Source: Eublepharis macularius (lineage: Eukaryota; Chordata; Lepidosauria; Squamata; Eublepharidae). From it: a DNA stretch of 64,000 nucleotides. Where the stretch lies: contig NC_072801.1 of assembly GCF_028583425.1 (NCBI RefSeq), positions 13,784,001 through 13,848,000 of the forward strand. Direction: 5' to 3'. A model generated the notes under the pieces. That model did no database searches and was not told the origin of the DNA. It saw only the letters and a list, made by a program, of their open reading frames with translations. The position numbers and the translations under genes were made by a program. Within the stretch, counting starts at the first letter, position 1, and each line of letters opens with the position of its first letter. This document shows, piece by piece, positions 54,370 through 64,000 of this stretch.

Positions 54370-57300
54370 GTATGGAGTGTAAAGTTTTATCTTGGAATGT
54401 AAATGGACTAAACTCACCGAATAAGAGAAAAAATATTTTCCACTGGCTATTAAAACAAAAATGTGACATTGTTTGTTTGCAAGAGACCCATATTCGAAAG
54501 CAGGATGTAAAATATTTAAAATTGGGAAAATTGGGCAAGGAATTTGTAGCGGCCTCCAACAAGAAAAAAAGAGGAGTGGTGTTGTACATAAAAGAGGAGC
54601 TACAGCCAAAATTTGTAATGAAAGATGTGGAAGCCAGATTTATAGCAGTGGAATGTACCTGGGACTTAAAGAGAGTGTTGGTAGTCGGAGTTTACGCACC
54701 TAACGGTGCAAAAGAAAGCTTCTTTGAGGATTTGAGGAAGCAACTAGATGATCTTTCATATGACCAGATAATTCTTGCTGGAGACTTCAATGGAGTGACA
54801 AATTTGGAATTAGATAAAAAGACAACAACGGCACAAAAGAAAAGAGGACTATTACCAAAGCTCTTTTTTGAGTTGATACAACAGGAGACTCTAGAAGATG
54901 TATGGAGAAGAGAACATCCTAAAAGTAGACAATTTACTTTTTACTCTGCAAGGCACTGTACACTATCAAGAATTGATATGATCTGGGCCTCAAAAGACTT
55001 AGCGTTATGGACTAAGGAGGTAGAAATAATGCCGATGGTAGGCTCAGATCACAACCCAATTATGTGGAAATTAGGGAAAAGGAGAAAAAGGAAAGCATGA
55101 AGAATAAATGAGGACTTGCTACAGGAAGGAGAGAATATGGAGATGTTGAGAAGAGAGACAAAGTTCTTCATACAATACAACGTAAATAAAGAAGTACCAA
55201 CTGACAAAGTTTGGGACGCTTATAAGGGGGTTATAAGGGGCATACTAATGGACTTAAATGGTAGAGCAAGAAAAAAGAAAGAGGAGAAAAGACAAGAGAT
55301 CGAGGAGAAAATAAAAGCCAAAGAAATACAGTTAAAAAAGAGACCAGGGAAAAAGAAATTATATCAGGAAATTAAAATACTTCAAGAACAGTTAACAGCA
55401 ATGAATAATAAAGAATTGGAGTGGAACCTTAAAAGATTGAATCAGAAAGCGTTTGAAGGTGCAAATAAACCTGGGAAGTATTTGGCATGGCAACTGAAGA
55501 AGAGAAAGGAAAAGAAAACAATAAATAAAATTTGCGAAGACAATAAAACGTATTTGGAACAGACTACCATTAGTAGAGCCTTTTACAAATTTTACGCTAA
55601 GTTGTACAATAAGAAAGAGGTAAATAAAGAGTCAATAGCGTCATATTTGGAGAAAATGAAACTTCCAGTAATTTCGGAAGCTTGGAGAAATAAATTGAAC
55701 AGTGAAGTAACGGATGAGGAACTAAGCAAGGCAATACAATCTGCAAATCTAGGAAAGGCGCCAGGGCCAGATGGACTTACGGCTAAATTTTATAAGACAA
55801 TGGCCAATGAATTGACACCATTCCTAAAAGAGGTGATCAATGGAGTTTTTAGGGATCAAAGGATTCCGGAAACCTGGAGTGAAGCGAATATATCATTGAT
55901 CCCCAAAGAGGGCCAAGACTTGACTAATGTGAAAAATTATAGACCCATATCGTTACTTAACAACGATTATAAAATCGTTGCGAAGATACTGGCGGAGAGA
56001 CTGAAGGGGTGGCTTTCGGAAGTCATTGAGGAGGAACAAGCAGGCTTTTTGCCAGACAGACAAATCAGAGACAATTTAAGGACAGTGATTAATGCTATTG
56101 AATATTATGATAAGCGTTGTGATAAAGAGGTTGGTTTCTTCTTTGTTAATGCTGAAAAGGCGTTTGACAATTTAAACTGGGACTTTATGTTTGCCACTAT
56201 GGAAAAGCTACAATTGGGAGAAAGATTCATTAGAGCAATTAAGGAAATTTACAGAGACCAGACTGCAGCAATTGTGGTGAATGATGAAGCGACTAAGAAA
56301 TTGATTATAAGTAAAGGAACAAGACAAGGTTGCCCGTTGTCTCCACTGCTGTTCATTTTGGTATTGGAGATCTTGATGATACAAATACGACAAGATGAAG
56401 AAATTCGAGGAATAAAAATAAAGGACTATTCATACAAGGTCAGAGCATTTGTGGATGACATAATGTTAATTGTAGAGGACCCATTGGAGAACATGCCAAA
56501 AGTGATAGATAAGATTAAGGAGTTTGGAGACTTGGCAGGTTTTTATATTAATAAAAAGAAGTCAAAGATATTATGTAAAAACATGACTAAGCAGAAACAA
56601 CAATTGTTAACGGAAATAACGGATTGTGAAGTAACAAGTAAGGTGAAATATTTGGGAATCGAACTGACTGCTAAGAATATAGACTTATTTAAAAACAACT
56701 ATGAAAAATTATGGACTCAGATAGAGAGAGATTTGATTAAATGGAACAGACTAAATTTGTCATGGTTGGGAAGGATTGCAGCAGTTAAGATGAATGTGTT
56801 ACCAAGAGTAATGTTTTTGCTACAGACAATACCAATCATCAGCGACTCTAAGCAATTTGAAAAATGGCAGAGGAAAATATCAGACTTTGTATGGGCAGGC
56901 AAGAAGCCTCGAGTGAAAATGAAAGTTTTACAAGATGCAAAAGAAAGAGGCGGAATGCAACTGCCCAATCTAAGACTTTACCATGACGCAATTTGCTTTG
57001 TGTGGTTGAAAGAGTGGATGACGTTAAAGAACAAGAAACTACTAGCCCTAGAGGGACATAAAAAAATATTTGGATGGCACGCATACCTATGGCACGATAA
57101 AGTAAAGGCGAACTCGATGTTCCTGCATCACTATATACGGAGAAGTTTATATATAATCTGGAAGAAGTATAGAATTTATTTACAAGAAGGAACCCCTTTG
57201 TGGGTAGTTCCATATGAGGTGATAGATCCGAGAGCTGTTGATAATGAGCAACAATGCTTAACTTACAAAGAAATAACTAGAACTGAAGCATCTAAACTCA

Positions 57301-58127
57301 GAATAAAGACTCAGGAGGAACTATTACCTTATTACGATTGGTTCCAGTATAGACAGATAAGAGATTTATATAATTCGGACTCTGTAAAGGGAGGTATACG
57401 AACAGAGAATTCGGAACTAGAGCAGACCCTTCTTAAAGAGGACAAGAAAAGAATATCCAAGGTATACCAAGTACTGTTGAAATGGTATACTGAGGATGAA
57501 ATAGTTAAAGTACAAATGGTGAAATGGGCCATAAACTTCAACAAAGAAATAACAATGGAGGCATGGGAATACTTGTGGAAGACTACAATGAAGACAACGA
57601 TATGTACCAGCATTAAAGAGAACATTTACAAAATGATTTATCGTTGGTACATGACACCAAAGAAGATTGCGCTAGGGAATGTGAACACCTCTAATAAATG
57701 CTGGAAATGCAGGAAGCATGAGGGCTCCCTCTACCATATGTGGTGGACGTGTGAGGTAGCTAGGCAGTACTGGGGGGAAATAATAAGAGAAATGAGTGAG
57801 ATTTTACAATTTCAAGTAAATAAGAACCCAGAACTCCTGCTACTAAACTTGGGAATGGAGGGAATTCCAGCCCATCATAGGACGTTGATATTTTACATGA
57901 CGGCAGCAGCTAGACTTTTGTATGCGCAAAAATGGAAAGTACAAGAAGTGCCAACTATTGAAGATTGGATTTACAAATTGCTGTATATGGCAGAAATGGA
58001 CAAAATGACAAGAAAACTGAGAAATCTGGACCCAGGACAGTTTAACACAGACTGGGAGAAGCTGAAACAATATTTGGAGAAGAAATGGGAGGTGGGAGGA
58101 GAACTGTGGCAGTTTGAGAACTATTGA
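54366..58127 (+). pseudogene. L1 ORF2 (endonuclease-reverse transcriptase) with one premature stop
   Basis: One continuous frame apart from TGA at 55,098-55,100, which sits where L1 proteins usually have Trp (W-(K/R)-(L/I)-N). The APE endonuclease is intact by motif (SWNVNGLNSP, LQETHI, AGDFNGV, GSDHNP). The RT shows PGPDGLTAKFY, RPISLLNNDYKIV, TRQGCPLSPLLF and FVDD, where most L1s have FADD. Motif A reads FVNAEKAFD with Asn (56,148-56,150) instead of the catalytic Asp. The C-terminal Cys-rich motif (CWKCRKHEGSLYHMWWTC) is present. Expected to be inactive in reverse transcription. Confidence 0.93.
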
Positions 58128-59141
58128 AGTATAATACATTGCAGAGGGGGGTGACTTTACCGGGGGGGAGAGGAGGTAAAAGTGAATCTCTAAGCAGCTA
58201 TGTTATTAGATTGATATATATAGAATAATAAATAGAATATTGATAGAAAATAATTAATCATAAGGGTTAATTATAAGGATTGACTAACCAATAATATTTT
58301 CTTTCTGATTTTGTACAATGTACCAAACTGAATATGTTTATCTGAAGGTATATATGAGTCAAATTGATCGATATTATATATAGATGTATGATTGAAGGGA
58401 ATAGAAATATTAATGTAAACAAATATAACTAAAACAGAAAGAAGAAGATAGAATGAATAATATACAGAGTATAAGTTAAGCTGGTTGATTTATATGAATG
58501 TATGGCTTATATAGTTTACGTTATACAGAAATATTTGAAAATGGAATTATGGGATAAATTGTTTATCCATTATGGAAAAAGGGACTCATAGTTAGGGTAC
58601 AGAGTATTAAAAATAGTTTAAGAAGTATTGCTTAGAATAAAGGGAGAATATACATTTGTAAGATAGAGGTATATATAAAGAGTAAGGGAAAAGGGACAAA
58701 GGGTTGGAAAACTGTTGGAAGTCAACAAAAAAGGGGGGGAAAGGGAGGGGGTTAGAAATTGGGAAATGGGAAAATTGATTGATTGTAATGTTTAAATATT
58801 TGATTCTAACCCAATAAAATTTTTTTCAAAACAAACAAACAAACTACCGTATTCCTATAATAGTCTATTCTTTTACCAATAAGCTCATTGCCATGATTGT
58901 AGTAAAATTCTGTTCTCCTTCCTATTATATGAGGATTGGCTCAGGCCAGAGATTGTGACTAGTCCTATGTCACCACCTTTGATTCACGGTTAAGTAGGGA
59001 TTTCAGCCCAGGACTCATACCAGTGCAAGACCAACATGCTATGGAAACAGCCCTCCCCTGGCTCTTATCTTCCTTTCTTTTTTCTTCAGTGCTGTCCTCT
59101 GAAGCTCTGCCTTGGCAGAAGTTGTTTGTGAAGGACTTCAA

Positions 59142-59270
59142 ATGGCATCCGAAAATCAAAGTGAGGAAAAATTCGGCCCACCGGACCCTCCAATAGCTCC
59201 TTTCCAATGGGGAAGGTTCCTGTCTGCTGTGAAAGATCAGATTCCGTCGATGGACTCTGATATCTCAGTG
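59142..59270 (+). CDS. DNAAF8: DNAAF8 first coding exon
   Basis: 43 codons in phase 0, from ATG at 59,142 to the donor GTG/GTAAGC. An upstream ATG at 59,112 in the same frame exists, but the human start and the better context favour 59,142. Confidence 0.88.
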
Positions 59271-62200
59271 GTAAGCAGCACTGTTGTTTCATTCTCAAAA
59301 GAACTGCCCACGCAGCCTTTGGCCTTTGCTGTGTTTCTAGGAGGGTGGGTTTTGACTCACAGTTTGCCAGTGAACAGCCAGAATTAAGGAGGGCATGAGG
59401 TTAATTCCTACAACCAGAAACATCTCTGAGAGCAAGCTTAAGCTGGTCTACTCAGAGTCCTACTTGAGTCTGTTCAATGCAGCATATTCCCAAGATAACG
59501 GTCTTGATTTAGGATAAGACATGGGCATGAACAGCATTACGAACGGAAAAACCCCATGAACAGCCCGTTCGTCTGTTCGCGAACAAGCCATTCGTGTGGC
59601 TCCATTCTAAACGAACAATTGGTCGTTGCAAGCCTCATTCATTGCCTTTGTCAGCCTTCATCAATCCAGACAGTCTGGAGCCTTTCAATTAATTCCCATG
59701 GCAATGGCAGGGACTGAACTCTGTCTGAACTCCTTCTGGCTTTCCTTCTGGTTTTAACCCTTCAAAGTACTTCCAGCAGAGAGTCCCATTTTTGCCACTG
59801 TGAAGAGAAAATGACAAGAAAGGGAAGGACCCATGGATCATGCCTTTCCCGGGGTATCTGAAACTTGGGGGGTCGTTGGAGGACAGTGAGGACTATGTCC
59901 CCTGCAAATTTGGTGGGTATTGGACATTGGAAAGGTCAGTTTGTGTGGTGTTTAAAGGGCCCTTCCCCTTGCACGTGGCAGGAAAGGGCCCTTTAAACTA
60001 TCAGCTGGCAGGTGGCAGGGGGGGATTCCCCCTGCCACCTGCCAGCTGATAGTTTAAAGGGATCTTTAAGGGGCCACGAACAACGAACATGTTTGTGAAC
60101 AGGGTCATGTTCGTTGCTGTTCGTTGTTCGTGGATGGCAACAAACAGCGAACAGCTTGTTCATGTGTTTTTTTTCGTTCGTGCCCATGTCTACTTAGGAT
60201 TGCACTGTTTGCTTATTGAGAACACTCTCTTGGGTTACTTTTTCAAGCGCCTGCATTCTCAATAGTCAATCAGCAGTGGCAGAAAAAAGATATTTATATT
60301 TTTATTTATATTTTTTGTGTGTAATCCCTTTCCATATATTTTATAAATATATTCATAAAATTAATACCACGGTATTGTAGTATATATAAATATATTTATA
60401 AAATTAATACTACAGCCCACTTCCCGTAACTCCTTGGATTGAGGACTTTATAAATTTATTAGCCTTTGAACATATTGCATATAGATGATAATTGTGGATG
60501 GACTTATTTTTAGATATTTAGAGACCTTTTATAGAAGCTTATGTATAGAGTTGCCAGCATCGCTTTTTTGTTTTCTTTCTTCCTTTTTTTGCTTTGCACA
60601 AATAAATACAATTTTTAATTTTTTTAAAAAGACTCAAAAATAAAAGATGTCTCGAGGCAGTCTCTGTGCTCTCAGAAGTCAAATTAACCTTCATGCTATT
60701 ATGTGATTAAATTAAATCGTGAGTTATTTAATAGACTATAAAGTTTACTATCCAGACAGTTCTCAGAGTCGCTCTCTGAGGTCTGAGATGATCATTAGAA
60801 TGATGTTCTATTTTAATGTCAGTGTTTTAAATATTAGAATTCCTGCGGTTCCCAGAGAACTATATACATTTTAAGATAAGATTTTAAATGCGAAATGTAT
60901 TTTTTTATGTTCTTTACATTTTTATGCTGGATTTAATCATTTTATTGATTCATAAGGACGTATTGTCATTGTTATAGTCTCTGACTGCAAATAAATTCAT
61001 CCATTCATTCGAATGATGTTCTGTTTAATTTAAGAGTTTGTGTTTTTGGAGAGGCATCAGTGGAACACCAGTAGCTGGCTAACATGTTCTTTGCCTACCC
61101 TTTCCCCCTCTATTCATTACGGTATGCCATGCCTTAGGCCAGGGGTGGGCAATTGTTTTGGCTCGGGGGCCACTTTGTGGGAGCGGAGGTTAGCGGAGGG
61201 CCGCACCTTTTAAAATGATTGCATTCATTAGTTAACTTTGCATTTCAGAAAAGGTATAAATTGTATCATAAAAATCAATAAATATAAATTAAATAAAATA
61301 GTGGTAGTTTTATTCAATTTATTTATTGTGCTAATTTCATATCATCTATAGTGGCAAGCACATTTAATTTTAGAACCAGTTTAATGAGACAAATGTACCC
61401 TATCACACTTTTCTACTGTCTTGGCGGGCCACGAAAAACTCTGTAGCGGGCCACATGTGGCCCGCGGGCTGCAATTTGCCCATCCCTGCCTTAAGCAGTT
61501 TTTGTTTGCTTTCTTTTCCAGTCCTGTAATCCTAGTCCTACTGCAGTGTTTATTGGAGGTTTTCCTGTTTGTTTGAACTGATTTCTATATTTCGTAATCT
61601 GCCTTGAGTCTAAACTTGGGCTATAAATGAAGAAAATAAATCCTTTATTTTCCTCTGAGATCCTTTCAGAGAAGCATAAGTAATTCTCCCCTCATTTCAA
61701 CAACACTTGGGAATGAGAGAGCAACCGGCCAGAGGCCACTGAGCTCCTGGGTATCCCAGATCTAGTTGGATACTAACCATTCTGGCTCTCCACCCTCTGT
61801 TTCTTGTGCTGCCTGGACATCCCGGCTTCATTCCGGTCTGTTTCCTGGGGCTGCTCTTGCTGTCATTTAAGTTGGAATACCAGCCCGGCCTCTGCAAGGG
61901 AGATGAGGGAAAGTGACCAAACCAGCATTCATGGAGGCAAAGCAGGATCGAATGACCCTCTGCAAGCCAAATCCTGGTTTTTCAAACTACATATAGCTAA
62001 ATTGAACTACAGTTTTGAGTTATGTCTGAAACCAAGCTTCTGTTCAGCTATCTAAGATTCCAGGGAGTTTCGTGGCAATAATAATAGCATCTAAGACCTG
62101 AAAAGGTTTTCTTGCCTGCGGCCAGAGATTGTTGTTTTTGAATTAATGAGGTTTTAACACGTTAATCGTATGAAGCCGCACTGTTCAGTTGCCTTGCAAT

Positions 62201-64000
62201 GGGGTTTATCACATCAATCTTAAGAAGTAATATTGTTCAGTTGCCTTGAATTTTTAAAATTGATTTACAGTTTATGTACCATAGATGCAGACATTCCTTT
62301 GTTCCATGTAAATGAATGGAGCTCAGGGGTGGGTATAATGTGGATACTTGAGGCAGCAGATTTTGTGGAGGTGCTCCCTGCACACCTGTTGTCTACCTGG
62401 CTTTTGCTTCTGCCCGAGAGCCAGAATTTATAATCATCCTTACCTCCTCATTTGCCCTGCCTTCCAAAAGCTGTGTGTGCCAGTCCCCAGATTCTCACAA
62501 AGATGCCTTCTCACGACAGTTTAGCCCCTATTTCTGCTAAAACCAGGGCTTTTTTTCTGGGAAAGAGGTGGTGGAACTCAGGACCGCACAATGATGTCAC
62601 TTTGGGTCAGCTGGAACAAGGGGGAGTTTTTTAAAGTTTAAATCGCCCTTGGTGAAAATGGTCACATAGCTGGTGGCCCCCGCCCCCTGATCTCCAGACA
62701 GAGGGGAGTTTAGATTGCCCTCCGCGCTGGTGCGCGGAGGGCAGTCTAAATTCCCCTCTGTCTGGAGATCAGGGGGCGGGGCCACCGGCCATGTGACCAT
62801 TTCCATGAGGTGCCAGAACTCCGTTCCACCGTGTTCCTGCTGAAAAAAAGCCCTGGCTAAAACTGTTGGCAACTAAAGCGACCAGACTCTGCAAAATCTT
62901 GGGAGAATTGAGAAAGCCAGTAGCCCTCAACTGCTGGGGAAGGGAGCTCAGATGGTACAGCCCTAGCCTTTGGGATGAGCTTGCTGGGCCATTAAGTCCT
63001 GTATCCCTGGGTCTCCGGTTTGAGAAGCTTACCTCATCATAGGCATTATCAGAATTATCTCTGCAAGGATTTGCACAGAGAGATCCTTCCAATTCCATTC
63101 ATAGTGAGGTTGGATACATCCAAGTTTGGCTCCAGTCCTGTCCATTGCATGGTCTAGTGCGTGGTCTTTTGGGGCTAGGAAAGCCCTTTGGGATGCTCTG
63201 TACTTTCAAGTAAGGCTGTTCTGCCCTACAGCCTTCCCTTCTGGGATTGTCCTGGGTTTTTTTTATAGTTGCCTGTGTCAGAGAATAGTCCCAGCCACAT
63301 TTTTCTGCATGACCCAGCAGCACTTTGGTGTTTACAGAGGGAGGTCATGTCCAGGTTGACAGAGGCCACTTCTGGGTCAGCTTCTCCACAGGGCCATATA
63401 GGGTGTGTGTGGTTTGCTGCCCCATTTTTAAGAGTGCAGAGACAGAAAAGAGGGAAGCAGGCTTATTCCGTAGCTCTTGCATGAGGTTAGAGGCCATAGC
63501 AGTGATGCATGGGCACAATTGCTAAAATGACTGCAAAATATCTTGAGGTTCATAACCAGGGCTTTTTTTCAGCTGGAATGCAGTGGAACGGAGTTCTGGC
63601 ACCTCTTGAAAATGGTCACATGGCTGGTGGCCCCGCCCCCTGATCTCCAGGCAGAGGGGAGTTTAGGGGGCGGCGCGGAGGGCAATCTAAACTCCCCTCT
63701 GTCTGGAGATCAGGGGGCAGGGCCACCAGCCATGTGACTATTTTTGCCGAGGGCAATTTAAACTTTAACCTGTTCCAGCTAACCCAAAGTGATGTCATTG
63801 TGCGGTCTTGAGTTCCACCACTGAGTTCCACCACCTCTTTTCCCAGAAAAAAAGCCCTGTTCATAACTATATCCTGACTAGTAAGATGGCCAGCAAATAG
63901 GGGGTGGACAATTGCCAGGTCCAACTCCCTTTTCCGTTGGCTTTGTCACTGAATGGGTCTCACTCTGTTTCTTTATGCTGTTTGACAGTCTGATGGTGAT
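59142..64000 (+). CDS. DNAAF8: DNAAF8 (C16orf71), dynein axonemal assembly factor 8, first two coding exons, partial
   Basis: DNAAF8 is a cytoplasmic dynein-assembly factor of multiciliated cells, found in dynein assembly foci. The first coding exon (59,142-59,270) starts MASENQSEEKFGPPDP and contains WGRFLSAVKDQIPSMDSDIS, matching human MASNDKG and AVKDQLPSLDSDSPLSD. The exon begins at 59,090 after TTCTTCAG with a short 5' UTR and ends at a GTAAGC donor. The second exon starts at 63,989 (TTTGACAG/TCTGATGGTGAT, S-D-G-D) and leaves the window. The gene is divergent from ANKS3, as in human chr16p13.3. The upstream non-coding exon is not resolved. Confidence 0.88.
59516..60193. mobile_element. 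hAT-like MITE with GACATGGGCA ends
   Basis: Ends AAGACATGGGCATGAAC and GTTCGTGCCCATGTC are inverted; TTAGGATA and TTAGGATT flank them. The interior has GAACGAACA/TGTTCGTTGTTCG blocks and a central hairpin (TGGCAGGTGGCAGGGGG against CCCCCTGCCACCTGCCA). Confidence 0.75.
60194..61139. other. DNAAF8 intron, AT-rich, unclassified
   Basis: Contains two near-copies of TATAAATATATT(C/T)ATAAAATTAATAC around 60,340-60,410 and paired GAATGATGTTCT words at 60,797 and 61,011. No family assigned. Confidence 0.35.
61140..61488. mobile_element. hAT (Charlie/SPIN-like) MITE
   Basis: Begins CAGGGGTGGGCAATTG, ends CAATTTGCCCATCCCTG; flanks CCTTAGGC and CCTTAAGC match at seven of eight. GGGCCACTTTG and GGGCCACATGTGGCCCGC blocks near the ends are typical of this group. 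Confidence 0.88.
61489..62543. other. DNAAF8 intron, nothing recognised
   Basis: No repeat family or exon identified. Confidence 0.35.
62544..62855. mobile_element. Foldback hAT MITE, copy 5, TSD GCTAAAAC
   Basis: Perfect 8-bp duplication at 62,536-62,543 and 62,856-62,863; same ends and inverted interior as the other copies. Confidence 0.94.
62864..63548. other. DNAAF8 intron, nothing recognised
   Basis: Between two hAT copies; no family or exon identified. Confidence 0.35.
63557..63859. mobile_element. Foldback hAT MITE, copy 6, TSD TTCATAAC
   Basis: Perfect 8-bp duplication at 63,549-63,556 and 63,860-63,867; same ends as the other copies. Lies about 130 bp upstream of the second DNAAF8 coding exon. 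Confidence 0.94.
63989..64000 (+). CDS. DNAAF8: DNAAF8 second coding exon (start only)
   Basis: Four codons, SDGD, after acceptor TTTGACAG at the right edge; aligns with human LSDYGEEE. Phase agrees with the previous exon. Confidence 0.65.

Larger units (their letters stand above)
53092..58839 (+). mobile_element. Full-length L1 retrotransposon
   Basis: A 5.75-kb L1 with a 5' UTR of about 500 bp, ORF1, ORF2, an AT-rich 3' UTR and a short A-rich tail after CCAATAAAATTTTTTTC. A perfect 17-bp duplication CAAACTACCGTATTCCT flanks it (53,075-53,091 and 58,840-58,856), so insertion is recent. It lies between the ANKS3/DNAAF8 promoter and the first DNAAF8 coding exon, in the sense direction for DNAAF8. 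Confidence 0.97.

Overview
The window looks like nuclear DNA from a squamate reptile, probably a lizard. Multi-exon vertebrate genes with GT-AG introns sit among squamate-style repeats: Sauria-type tRNA SINEs, a 5S-rRNA-derived SINE, CR1/L2 and L1 LINEs, Penelope-like fragments and many hAT MITEs with 8-bp target-site duplications. The species cannot be named from sequence alone.

Left third (1-20.2 kb, + strand): the ten 3' coding exons of a class B1 GPCR of the glucagon-receptor subfamily. Its extracellular-domain exons lie off the left edge. Because it neighbours ANKS3, it is most likely the glucagon receptor-like receptor (GCGLR/GRLR/GCRPR) that mammals lack. Inside its fifth visible intron, on the opposite strand, is an intact intronless IFITM-like (CD225/dispanin) gene, followed by a 324-bp tandem duplication.

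Middle (21.9-47.6 kb, - strand): ANKS3, tail-to-tail with the receptor. I resolved 15 coding exons that join in frame to 652 codons plus stop, against 656 residues in human. They encode ankyrin repeats, a SAM domain and a C-terminal coiled coil. One intron appears to be GC-AG. A non-coding first exon starts in a CpG-rich promoter at 47.55-48.33 kb.

Right (48-64 kb, + strand): DNAAF8 (C16orf71), divergent from ANKS3 as in human. Its first coding exon is at 59.1 kb and the second begins at the right edge. The shared promoter carries a ZNF143/THAP11-type motif and two RFX X-box-like motifs 50 bp apart, which suits two cilium-related genes.

DNAAF8 lies downstream of a full-length L1 (53,092-58,839) with a perfect 17-bp target-site duplication. 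Its ORF1 and ORF2 overlap by ATGA. ORF2 has one premature stop and an Asn in place of a catalytic Asp. Truncated relatives lie at 6.0-7.1 and 49.5-50.4 kb. Six copies of one foldback hAT MITE and several Penelope-like fragments with hammerhead-ribozyme-like cores make up much of the remaining structure.
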